Shown piece by piece: positions 1 through 5,196 of a stretch of DNA of 10,576 bases (the first letter of the stretch is position 1; every line of letters starts with the position of its first letter). The DNA is from Candidatus Stahliibacteriota bacterium CG08_land_8_20_14_0_20_40_26 (GTDB lineage Bacteria > Hydrothermota > UBA3073). The translations under genes and the position numbers were made by a program. The notes under the pieces are model-generated. The model searched no databases. It had not been told where the DNA came from and saw only the letters and a list, made by a program, of their open reading frames with translations. The stretch spans positions 1-10,576 of the forward strand of contig PEYP01000135.1 of the NCBI GenBank assembly GCA_002774315.1, read 5' to 3'.

Positions 1-1349
1 AAAAAAAGCCAGAGTTTGTTCCTCTGCGGTTCCTTGGGATAGGAAATTGGCCGCGGGGAACCGAAAGAGAGTTTTGAAAGATCTACAGTCCTGTCCACAT
101 TACATATTGTCTGTCTTCCGTCTGGAAGAATGATCTCAACGGGAATTGGAATTTTTTCTGTGAACTTTATTATGTTGCCCTCTGTAATAGCGGATAGCTG
201 GATACTTCCCCTTTTCCTCCACCAATCATCTATTTCATCCATATCAGTGATCCAGATATCGCCTTTTTCTCTTGTGTAATCTATAATCTCTTTCAGGATA
301 TCAAAATTTTCTACAAGTGCATTAGGGTGACTATAGATTATTGTGGGCTCTCCCATAAGAGAGTTTCTCTCTATAAGGGATGTGAAATAGTTCCTTACTC
401 CTTCTTTTGTATGTTTTGACATAAGGAGGCTCTCTATACATATCGGGTGGATAGGAATCTGCAGAAGATTTCTTTTGCGGTCGGGGAAGAAGGGAAGGTC
501 ATCATAGGAATATGAAAACTCTGATGAGTAAGAAAACCCAAGTTCCTCTAAAATTTCGGGAAATTCTCTGTGCCAGATACCGTAAGGGCTTGCAAAACCT
601 TTTAACCTCATACCTTCTTTTTCGACCAGTTCCTTTGCTGTTTTTATGTTTTTGTAGTTTCTTTTTCTGTCGGGATAAACCGTATGGTTGTAACAGTGGA
701 TGCCAAAGCTGTGGTTGCCTTCAAGGATAGGGGATAAGTGATTTTTTAATACACGAACATCAAGAAAGAATGTGGCTTTAAGGTTTATTTTCTGTAGGGA
801 TGTTTCGAGTGAGACCACCTTCTCTGCAGGCGCAAAATCTGTATCCACCCTGAGTGCAAAGAACGATTTCCCTTCAGGATAATACCACTTATGTATGTAT
901 GGGATTCCTTTTCTTGCAAATAACTCCTTTATGCACTCCACAACAGTTCTTCTTGCCTTTGCTTTTGAAATGCTCGAGACTGTTTCATCGGGAAACCTGC
1001 CATACTCTGAGTAAAAACACTTCCTTTTTCTTTTACTGTCCTCAAAAACGGTATCAGGGTCAAATGGAAGAACGATCAAAATCCCGTCCCCCATCTCCTT
1101 TATCCTTTTTCCTTTTTCCTTTTTCCTTGCCTTTAGACGTAATTCTCTCAGGATGTCCCTTTCTATGTATTCAGGGGTTGTGAGGACTGCTCCGCCCCCG
1201 CAAACAAAATCTCTCATTCCATCTATCTTTCTATGCACTATCCATATATCGCTCTCTCTGTTTACAGGAACTCCCTCCTGTGAGAGGATTTTCATCCATC
1301 CCTTGCCTTCTCCGATCATATTTACGCCAATATGAGATATAGGTTTCAT
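1..1349 (-). CDS. Polysaccharide deacetylase-like protein (NodB-type fold), C-terminus cut by window edge
   Basis: The reverse strand is open from ATG at 1349 to the left edge: 449 codons with no stop. It reads MKPISHIGVNMIGEGKG at the start, and a TAA directly precedes the ATG, so translation cannot begin further upstream in this frame. NodB-like landmarks are visible: a DTD at residues 169-171 (metal-binding Asp motif), H218 and H222 in GIHCYNH (the H-x3-H metal site), SPYG at 254-257, and YSHP with His341 near the C-terminal end of the domain. Members remove acetyl groups from N-acetylated sugars in surface or cell-wall polymers. The first ~150 residues match no domain I recognise and contain a basic stretch encoded by a 7-bp repeat. 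No signal peptide is evident, so a cytoplasmic role on a lipid- or nucleotide-linked sugar is possible. The Arg usually found before the PYG-type motif is Ala here (FASPYG), so activity is not certain. Family call fairly firm; substrate unknown. Confidence 0.8.
   Translation of the reverse strand, partial: MKPISHIGVNMIGEGKGWMKILSQEGVPVNRESDIWIVHRKIDGMRDFVCGGGAVLTTPEYIERDILRELRLKARKKEKGKRIKEMGDGILIVLPFDPDTVFEDSKRKRKCFYSEYGRFPDETVSSISKAKARRTVVECIKELFARKGIPYIHKWYYPEGKSFFALRVDTDFAPAEKVVSLETSLQKINLKATFFLDVRVLKNHLSPILEGNHSFGIHCYNHTVYPDRKRNYKNIKTAKELVEKEGMRLKGFASPYGIWHREFPEILEELGFSYSSEFSYSYDDLPFFPDRKRNLLQIPIHPICIESLLMSKHTKEGVRNYFTSLIERNSLMGEPTIIYSHPNALVENFDILKEIIDYTREKGDIWITDMDEIDDWWRKRGSIQLSAITEGNIIKFTEKIPIPVEIILPDGRQTICNVDRTVDLSKLSFGSPRPISYPKEPQRNKLWLF
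1104..1128 (+). repeat. 7-bp tandem repeat inside the deacetylase-like gene
   Basis: Three perfect copies of CCTTTTT (1104-1124) are followed by a partial fourth. Read on the coding (minus) strand they give AAAAAGG units and encode the Lys-rich stretch KARKKEKGKRIKE around residues 80-92. Three units equal 21 bases, so the frame is kept. Confidence 0.75.
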
Positions 1350-1408
1350 TTAATTTCAGGATTGTTTGGCGGAAACCTCTATGCAGGAAATATCTTCTGG
1401 TTTCGGTA

Positions 1409-1437
1409 AGTATACCATAAAACTTCCCCAATGTCAA
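1409..1437 (-). promoter_or_regulatory. Sigma70-type promoter for the deacetylase-like gene
   Basis: On the minus strand TTGACA (1432-1437) and TATACT (1409-1414) are separated by exactly 17 bases. The -35 box is a perfect match and the -10 box matches five of six. Expected transcription start is near 1402, giving a leader of about 52 bases before the ATG at 1349. Confidence 0.8.
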
Positions 1438-1490
1438 CTTAAAAATAAAAAAGGGTGTTTGTGGAAGTGAATTACCGGGTGAGTGAAGTT

Positions 1491-1562
1491 CTATTTCTTT
1501 ACCAGCTGCCTCTTCCGTTCAATGTCAGGAATGGGCGGTCCTTCTACCGTTATTGTCGACAT
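1491..1562 (-). pseudogene. Truncated 4-oxalocrotonate tautomerase-like fragment (23 codons)
   Basis: From ATG at 1562 the minus strand reads MSTITVEGPPIPDIERKRQL then VKK and a TAG at 1491. This closely resembles the N-terminus of small 4-oxalocrotonate tautomerases of the DmpI type, which typically begin MP-x-ITVEGPPI and run to about 60 residues. Here the protein ends after the first strand and the beginning of the first helix, and the bases after the stop do not continue the family in another frame that I can see. Residue 2 is Ser, whereas the family needs Pro there as the catalytic base once Met is removed, so it should be inactive even as a peptide. The ribosome binding site is perfect, so it may still be translated. 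I read it as a remnant; a genuine micropeptide is the alternative. Confidence 0.6.
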
Positions 1563-1570
1563 TTTGTCTT

Positions 1571-1578
1571 ACCTCCTT
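1571..1578 (-). promoter_or_regulatory. Strong ribosome binding site of the tautomerase fragment
   Basis: The minus strand carries AAGGAGGT, fully complementary to the 16S tail, eight bases before the ATG at 1562. It is the best ribosome binding site in the window and sits in front of a 23-codon fragment. Confidence 0.8.
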
Positions 1579-1588
1579 CCGTATTAAT

Positions 1589-1607
1589 TTTTGTGCCTTT
1601 CACAAAA
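1589..1607 (-). promoter_or_regulatory. Perfect 7-bp inverted repeat upstream of the tautomerase fragment
   Basis: TTTTGTG and CACAAAA arms flank a 5-base loop (CCTTT on the plus strand). It lies 11 bases upstream of the ribosome binding site. It may be an operator or a leader hairpin; the sequence alone does not decide, and I see no convincing promoter next to it. Confidence 0.35.
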
Positions 1608-1650
1608 CTTGTAATCCCTTAAATTCCTTGTTTATCGGTATAGACGCTCA

Positions 1651-1670
1651 CCTGCTTGACGGTAGGCAGG
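1651..1670. repeat. GC palindrome, type 1 (one mismatch)
   Basis: Reads CCTGCTTGACGGTAGGCAGG, one base different from the perfect unit CCTGCCTGACGGTAGGCAGG found at 3034 and 3149. The perfect unit has 7-base arms CCTGCCT/AGGCAGG and a 6-base loop. Confidence 0.8.
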
Positions 1671-1673
1671 TAA

Positions 1674-1711
1674 GCCTTTGGAATTAAGGCGTCAGCCTTT
1701 GGAATTAAGGC
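1674..1711. repeat. Two tandem copies of a 17-base imperfect palindrome
   Basis: GCCTTTGGAATTAAGGC occurs at 1674-1690 and 1695-1711, period 21, separated by GTCA. Each copy can form a GCCTT/AAGGC hairpin. The junction between the copies serves as an uninterrupted reference for the insertion at 1713-1731. Confidence 0.8.
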
Positions 1712-1712
1712 G

Positions 1713-1731
1713 CCTGCCTGCGGTAGGCAGG
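1713..1731. repeat. GC palindrome, type 1 (19-base form), clean insertion
   Basis: CCTGCCTGCGGTAGGCAGG lies between AATTAAGGCG and TCAGCCTTT. The same two flanks are directly joined at 1682-1700, so this 19-base unit can be delimited exactly. Confidence 0.85.
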
Positions 1732-1757
1732 TCAGCCTTTTATATAAAATCCTTACG

Positions 1758-1776
1758 CCTGCCTGCGGTAGGCAGG
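1758..1776. repeat. GC palindrome, type 1 (19-base form)
   Basis: Identical to the unit at 1713-1731. It follows CCTTACG and precedes GATTAACTCC. Confidence 0.8.
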
Positions 1777-1800
1777 GATTAACTCCACGGATTAACTCCA
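1776..1800. repeat. Tandem duplication GGATTAACTCCA
   Basis: Two perfect 12-base copies at 1776-1787 and 1789-1800, one base apart. The first overlaps the last base of the preceding GC palindrome. Confidence 0.7.
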
Positions 1801-1802
1801 AT

Positions 1803-1862
1803 CTACCTGTCGCCTGCCTATCTACCGATAGGTAGACCTGCCGTCAGGCAGGGTAGACAGGC
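1803..1862. repeat. Triple-nested GC palindromes
   Basis: Outer unit (type 2) is split into CTACCTGTCG (1803-1812) and GTAGACAGGC (1853-1862); joined they equal the reverse complement of 8472-8491 exactly. Inside it, CCTGCCTA (1813-1820) and CCGTCAGGCAGG (1841-1852) join to the 20-mer found intact at 10526-10545. Innermost is a third 20-base unit, TCTACCGATAGGTAGACCTG (1821-1840), whose centre resembles type 2. The whole could fold into an extended cruciform. Confidence 0.85.
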
Positions 1863-1871
1863 TTGCTGCAC

Positions 1872-1905
1872 GGTTGTTTTTGCACAACCACAGGAGGTCA
1901 CTCCT
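1872..1905. repeat. Two small hairpins downstream of the DUF763 gene
   Basis: GGTTGT/ACAACC (1872-1877 with 1884-1889) and AGGAG/CTCCT (1892-1896 with 1901-1905) lie just past the DUF763 stop. Neither is followed by a T run on the minus strand, so I do not call a terminator. Confidence 0.4.
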
Positions 1906-1939
1906 ACCATCACCCCATTCATTCACGGTGGCTTGGTAG

Positions 1940-2995
1940 TTACCCCATCATCCTGTGCAGTCGCTTCAATGCATCCAGTTCATCTCTCCTTCCCAATCTG
2001 GCGGATTTTATTGCCCTCTCAATGATAGATATGGTATTCTCATAACCTCCCCTGTCAACGGGATACGGGTATCCGTCTTTTCCGCCATGTGCATAGGAGA
2101 ATCTGGCAGGGTCGGTAAAATCAAGGGGTGTCCCATAAAGCAACTCGGACAGGAGTGCAAGCGCCCTTATGGTCTTCGGTCCCACTCCCCTGATACTGAG
2201 AACTTCCTCAAAATTCCGGGGTGCGTTCTCGTATGTAGAGATAAATGTCTTATGAAGCCTGTCAGGATTTATATCAGCAGTTAGAACAGGATGTCTTCTC
2301 GGCAGTGTGATAAGCGCTTTTGTTATTTTGTCGGGATGCTCTCTTGAAATCTCGGCAACCTTTACTCTCGCATCGCCCGATTTTTTCGAAACCATATTCA
2401 ATACCCTCTCCTCAATTCTCTGTGAGCTTATACCAGTATGTGGTTCGCACACGAAATCTATCTCCCCTGAAAGCCAGTGATATCTCCTTGCATATTTATC
2501 TATCAGGTTCATTCCCTGCTGGACAACCGCCCATTCTCCCTTTTTTGTAAAAAAGAATGTGTGCTGATATATCTGATAGCCGTCCTGGACTGCTGCAGAA
2601 TCCACCTTTGCTGACATTCTGGAGGCGTAAACAAGGGATGAGGTCGGGACATCTATATAACCCCCCTTTTCTTCTATCTCTGCCGGGGTCTTTCTTGATG
2701 TTTTTCCCTTACCGCCTGCTATAAACAGACAAAGTTCATTTCCAATTCCTTCTATCCCTTCTTTCAGTGCAGCACATACAGTTGTTGTAAGCCCCGATGA
2801 ATGCCAGTCAAACCCCAGTATACATCCTAAGGATTGGAACCACAGTGGTGATGCGATTTTTTGGAGGAATCCCTCTGCTCCTTCCTCCTCAACAATACAT
2901 ACAATAATACACCTCGCAAGTTTTCTCATCTTCTCAAACAGCCATGGAGGCGCCTTGCCATAGTGGAGAGGAAGATTTATACTACCCGTCTTCAT
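1940..2995 (-). CDS. DUF763 family protein with helix-hairpin-helix-like segment
   Basis: The protein has 351 residues and starts MKTGSINLPLHYGKAPPWLF, which matches the DUF763 opening (TG-x-x-x-LPLH-x-G-x-x-P-x-WL). WFQSLGCILGFDWHSSGLTT at 52-71 is the second conserved block. A segment at about 263-288, FEEVLSIRGVGPKTIRALAL, looks like a helix-hairpin-helix DNA-contact motif. SYAHGGKDGYPYPVDRGGYE (300-319) is a further conserved-looking block. The family is of unknown function and is found in archaea and some bacteria; a nucleic-acid role is my inference from the hairpin motif. Length is near the family norm and the frame is intact. The ATG at 2995 has no clear Shine-Dalgarno site, but the family start fits it. 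The probable promoter at 3248-3276 gives a 245-base leader that holds both GC palindromes at 3034 and 3149. Confidence 0.85.
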   Translation of the reverse strand: MKTGSINLPLHYGKAPPWLFEKMRKLARCIIVCIVEEEGAEGFLQKIASPLWFQSLGCILGFDWHSSGLTTTVCAALKEGIEGIGNELCLFIAGGKGKTSRKTPAEIEEKGGYIDVPTSSLVYASRMSAKVDSAAVQDGYQIYQHTFFFTKKGEWAVVQQGMNLIDKYARRYHWLSGEIDFVCEPHTGISSQRIEERVLNMVSKKSGDARVKVAEISREHPDKITKALITLPRRHPVLTADINPDRLHKTFISTYENAPRNFEEVLSIRGVGPKTIRALALLSELLYGTPLDFTDPARFSYAHGGKDGYPYPVDRGGYENTISIIERAIKSARLGRRDELDALKRLHRMMG

Positions 2996-3033
2996 GTTTA
3001 CAGATTGAAATTGTTAGTTAAAAACAGGGATTG

Positions 3034-3053
3034 CCTGCCTGACGGTAGGCAGG
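3034..3053. repeat. GC palindrome, type 1 (perfect 20-mer)
   Basis: CCTGCCTGACGGTAGGCAGG with 7-base arms. It lies in the predicted untranslated leader of the DUF763 gene. Confidence 0.85.
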
Positions 3054-3148
3054 GAAGAGAATTTAAGAGAAAAAAATATTTTTAGAAGAACAGTTCTCTT
3101 TCAATCTCTTAAGTTCCCTGTTAAAAAAGATAAGTTGACAGGGACTTG

Positions 3149-3168
3149 CCTGCCTGACGGTAGGCAGG
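3149..3168. repeat. GC palindrome, type 1 (perfect 20-mer)
   Basis: Identical to 3034-3053, in the second copy of the larger duplication. Confidence 0.85.
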
Positions 3169-3247
3169 TAAGAGACTTATAAGAGACAAAAATGTATTTA
3201 GTAAAAATTTCTCTAACAAACTAACCAACTAACCAACCAACTAATTC

Positions 3248-3276
3248 ATTCTACCACATATATAGCAGGTTGTCAA
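3248..3276 (-). promoter_or_regulatory. Sigma70-type promoter, probably for the DUF763 gene
   Basis: On the minus strand TTGACA (3271-3276), a 17-base spacer and TAGAAT (3248-3253), one mismatch from consensus. It is preceded by AAAAAAC, echoing the T-rich context of the other promoters. Transcription would start near 3241. No other minus-strand gene lies between it and 2995. Confidence 0.7.
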
Positions 3277-3327
3277 GTTTTTTATCAACAGGTTGAAGAT
3301 TATTTACCACAAAGGGCACAAAGATAT

Positions 3328-3398
3328 AGATTCCAGATTGAAGATTGGAGATTGTAGATTTAAGACACAGATTGTAGATTACAGATTGGAGATTGTAG
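3328..3398. repeat. AGATTGAAGATTGGAGATT dispersed repeat
   Basis: A run of variants of AGATTG(A/T)AGATT. Its first 18 bases (3328-3345) are the exact reverse complement of 7873-7890, which lies inside the wecB coding sequence. Related copies occur at 5723-5748 and near 7044-7060. Confidence 0.75.
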
Positions 3399-3409
3399 TA
3401 TTGTCGAGA

Positions 3410-3457
3410 TGTCATAGCGTCATTGTGTCATAGCATCGTTGTGTCATAGCGTCATTG
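3410..3457. repeat. 16-base tandem repeat, three copies
   Basis: TGTCATAGCGTCATTG (3410-3425), a copy with two changes (3426-3441) and a perfect copy (3442-3457); a fourth begins TGTCA at 3458. There are no unique spacers, so this is not a CRISPR array. Confidence 0.85.
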
Positions 3458-3536
3458 TGTCAATTACTTAATGACCTAATGACCCAATAACTCAATTACT
3501 TAATTACCCATTGACCATCTGTGTTTATCTGCGTTT

Positions 3537-3605
3537 ACCCCGTTAAATAGAACTGTTCTTAATAACTCTCTGACATTTATCGTTGCATTATTTATTTAAC
3601 GGGGT
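3537..3605. repeat. 13-bp perfect inverted repeat flanking 43 bases
   Basis: ACCCCGTTAAATA (3537-3549) and TATTTAACGGGGT (3593-3605) match perfectly. The enclosed 43 bases are AT-rich and non-coding. The right arm ends 22 bases before the -35 box of the gmhA promoter. It may be a small inverted-repeat element or a cruciform-forming operator. Confidence 0.65.
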
Positions 3606-3627
3606 GAATCTACGTCCAATTTTTTTC

Positions 3628-3656
3628 TTGACATTTCTGAAATATTGATGTATAAT
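3628..3656 (+). promoter_or_regulatory. Consensus sigma70 promoter for gmhA-ispE-spoVG
   Basis: TTGACA (3628-3633), a 17-base spacer and TATAAT (3651-3656): both boxes are perfect. The expected start is near 3663, about 50 bases before the ATG at 3713. Confidence 0.9.
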
Positions 3657-3712
3657 GAGAACGGAGTGTGCCAGATTGTTATAAATTCAATGGGGCGCAA
3701 ATATCAGAACGC

Positions 3713-4270
3713 ATGGAAAAGGCACTTAAAGTAATAAAAGAGAGTATCACTATAAAAGAGAAACTCAAGAGTGAAGCAGAGCATATAAAAGAGGCCTGTG
3801 AGATTATAGTAGATGCTCTCAAGAGCGGAAACAAGATATTGCTATGCGGAAACGGCGGAAGTGCAGCAGATGCCCAGCATATTGCATGTGAGATTGTCCA
3901 TAAACTTGCAAAAAAGAGAATATCCCTGCCAGCCATCGCCCTTACCACAAATACATCCCTCATCACCGCGATTGCAAACGATGATTCGTATGATGAAGTG
4001 TTCTCCCGCCAGATTGAAGGCATAGGGAGATGCGGAGATGTTTTGATTGCAATATCCACGAGTGGTAACTCCCCCAGTGTAATCTCGGCTGTAACACAGG
4101 CAAAATCTCTTGATATGAAAACAGTAGGACTCTGTAGCAGTAGTGGGAAACTCAAAGATATTGCGGATGTAGCGATAAGGGTTCCCTCAGCAAACACACA
4201 AAGGGTTCAGGAATGCCATATACTTATAGGCCACATCATAGCAGAGGTAGTAGAAGATGCTTTCTCTTAG
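3713..4270 (+). CDS. gmhA: Phosphoheptose isomerase (SIS domain)
   Basis: GmhA converts sedoheptulose 7-phosphate to D-glycero-D-manno-heptose 7-phosphate, the first step of ADP- or GDP-heptose synthesis for surface glycans. The 185-residue product is one SIS domain of normal family length. Visible are LLCGNGGSAADAQHIACE (43-60, phosphate loop, with Glu60 at the catalytic Glu position), ALTTNTSLITAIANDDSY, ISTSGNSP (sugar-phosphate loop) and QECHILIGH with His169 at the catalytic His position. I choose ATG 3713 because MEKALKVIKESI fits the family start. An in-frame GTG at 3668 would extend the protein by 15 residues but lies only about five bases after the predicted transcription start. No strong Shine-Dalgarno site precedes 3713. 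The 3' end overlaps ispE by 14 bases, implying coupled translation. Homologous sedoheptulose-phosphate isomerases for other heptoses are an alternative. Confidence 0.9.
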   Translation: MEKALKVIKESITIKEKLKSEAEHIKEACEIIVDALKSGNKILLCGNGGSAADAQHIACEIVHKLAKKRISLPAIALTTNTSLITAIANDDSYDEVFSRQIEGIGRCGDVLIAISTSGNSPSVISAVTQAKSLDMKTVGLCSSSGKLKDIADVAIRVPSANTQRVQECHILIGHIIAEVVEDAFS

Positions 4271-5090
4271 GGCACATGCGAAGATAAATTTTGGACTCTC
4301 TGTTCGGGAGAGGAGAAAAGATGGCTATCATAACATAGAAAGCGTCTTCCAGAAGATAGATCTGTACGATGAGATACATATTGAGAAGACCGAAAGCGAG
4401 ACCAGCTTTGATACCAATTCCATGCCTTACGAAGAGAATAATATATGCCATAGGGTGATAGAGAGATTTTTGGATCTCTCCAATGTCGAAGGCGGTGTCA
4501 GGGTTCATTTACAGAAGAATATATGGTTGGGTAGCGGGCTTGGCGGAGCAAGCTCAGATGCTGCCACGCTTCTTCAAGGGTTAAACCGGATGTATGAATA
4601 CCCCCTCGAAAAAAACGCCCTTTTTGAAATTGCAACTTCTCTGGGTAGCGATGTGCCATTCTTTCTTAACGGGAATACAGCAATAGTAAGGGGTCGCGGT
4701 GATATAATCCTGCCTCTCCACATACAACTTCCCATATACCTTGTTCTGGTTTATCCGGGTTTCGAAATAAAGACAGAATGGGCATACCGGGCTATTGATG
4801 AGGGAGAAATGGGCGAGAGAAAGGGTGTTGAATCGGTTGTAAAGTCCTTAGAGGAGGGAGACATAGACGGATTTGCATCAGCGCTTTTCAATGACTTTGA
4901 GAAGGTAGTATTCAAGAAGTATCCAGTCCTTGCAGAGATAAAAGAGAAACTGCTTAGGAGTGGTTGTATTGGTGCATCTCTCTCAGGTTCAGGCAGTGTA
5001 ATCTATGGTATCGTGCGTGAGAGGGAAGACGAGGAGGGATGGAAGAGGTGTATCGGGTCAGAGGATGTGCGAGTTGTTAAGTGTTTGTAG
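4257..5090 (+). CDS. ispE: 4-diphosphocytidyl-2-C-methyl-D-erythritol kinase
   Basis: IspE phosphorylates CDP-methylerythritol with ATP in the MEP route to isopentenyl diphosphate. The 277-residue protein is of usual length and shows the three GHMP-kinase blocks: AHAKINFGLSVRERRKDGYH at 6-25 with Lys9 at the conserved substrate position; LGSGLGGASSDAA at 91-103, the ATP loop; and ASLSGSGSVIYGI near the C-terminus. Asp132 in GSDVPFF is the expected catalytic base. The ATG at 4257 lies inside the end of gmhA, and AGAGGT about ten bases upstream may serve as ribosome binding site. The pairing with gmhA is unusual, whereas ispE followed by spoVG and tRNA-Gln recalls arrangements seen in several deltaproteobacteria-like genomes. 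Confidence 0.95.
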   Translation: MLSLRAHAKINFGLSVRERRKDGYHNIESVFQKIDLYDEIHIEKTESETSFDTNSMPYEENNICHRVIERFLDLSNVEGGVRVHLQKNIWLGSGLGGASSDAATLLQGLNRMYEYPLEKNALFEIATSLGSDVPFFLNGNTAIVRGRGDIILPLHIQLPIYLVLVYPGFEIKTEWAYRAIDEGEMGERKGVESVVKSLEEGDIDGFASALFNDFEKVVFKKYPVLAEIKEKLLRSGCIGASLSGSGSVIYGIVREREDEEGWKRCIGSEDVRVVKCL

Positions 5091-5100
5091 GGTGAAGGAG

Positions 5101-5173
5101 CCACAGAATTATAACCGCAGAAGTTGTTCTGTTGGATTTTCTGTTTGCTCTGCGGTTTTAAAAATCTCTGTGG
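5101..5173. repeat. CCACAGA-family inverted repeat between ispE and spoVG
   Basis: Outer arms CCACAGA (5101-5107) and TCTGTGG (5167-5173) enclose inner arms ACCGCAGA (5114-5121) and TCTGCGGT (5149-5156). The element fills most of the 106-base gap and would form a hairpin in the transcript just ahead of the spoVG ribosome binding site. It could reduce read-through or affect spoVG translation. Confidence 0.65.
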
Positions 5174-5196
5174 TTGAGTTATTACAGGAGGGGGTT

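Larger units (their letters stand above)
1563..1939. other. Repeat-packed intergenic field without a gene
   Basis: Apart from the two sites just upstream of the tautomerase fragment, this stretch consists largely of short repeats: four GC-palindrome positions, two copies of a GCCTT...AAGGC hairpin, a tandem GGATTAACTCCA, and two small hairpins near 1872-1905. No open frame with protein-like composition is present. A 60-codon reverse frame at 1619-1801 is simply translated repeat. Confidence 0.7.
3025..3203. repeat. Duplicated ~60-base repeat carrying a GC palindrome
   Basis: Copy one (about 3025-3088) and copy two (about 3140-3203) share CAGGGA, TTG, a type 1 palindrome, AAGAGA, a TTAAGAGA-like block and an AAAAAT...TTTAG end, with scattered differences. 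Between them, 3093-3122 read on the opposite strand gives a similar sequence (ACAGGGAACTTAAGAGA) without the palindrome. Confidence 0.6.
3277..3627. other. Divergent intergenic region of simple and dispersed repeats
   Basis: Between the divergent promoters I find no gene. In order it holds a GATTGAAGATTGGAGATT-type dispersed repeat (3328-3398), a 16-base tandem repeat (3410-3457), a run of TTAATGAC/TCAATTACTTAA motifs (3462-3517), an ATCTGTGTTTATCTGCGTTT motif (3517-3536), and a long inverted repeat (3537-3605). Confidence 0.7.

Noticed and set aside
854..1335. Plus-strand frames over the deacetylase-like gene
   Set aside because: They are shadows of the reverse-strand reading frame, rich in Phe, Leu and Ser without motifs.
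1619..1801. 60-codon reverse frame
   Set aside because: It translates consecutive short repeats (CLPQAG and ALIPKA patterns) and has no protein-like composition or ribosome binding site.
1651..1862. CRISPR array
   Set aside because: Repeats are palindromes of varying form with irregular spacing and no spacer set of constant length; no cas gene is present.
3410..3457. CRISPR-like direct repeats
   Set aside because: The 16-base units abut with no spacers, so this is a simple tandem repeat.
3668..3712. GTG start giving a 200-residue GmhA
   Set aside because: It would lie about five bases from the predicted transcription start, and the extra 15 residues do not belong to the family.
5005..5196. 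Upstream extension of SpoVG to 149 residues
   Set aside because: The extension overlaps ispE and translates a CACAGA repeat; AGGAGG sets the start at 5197.
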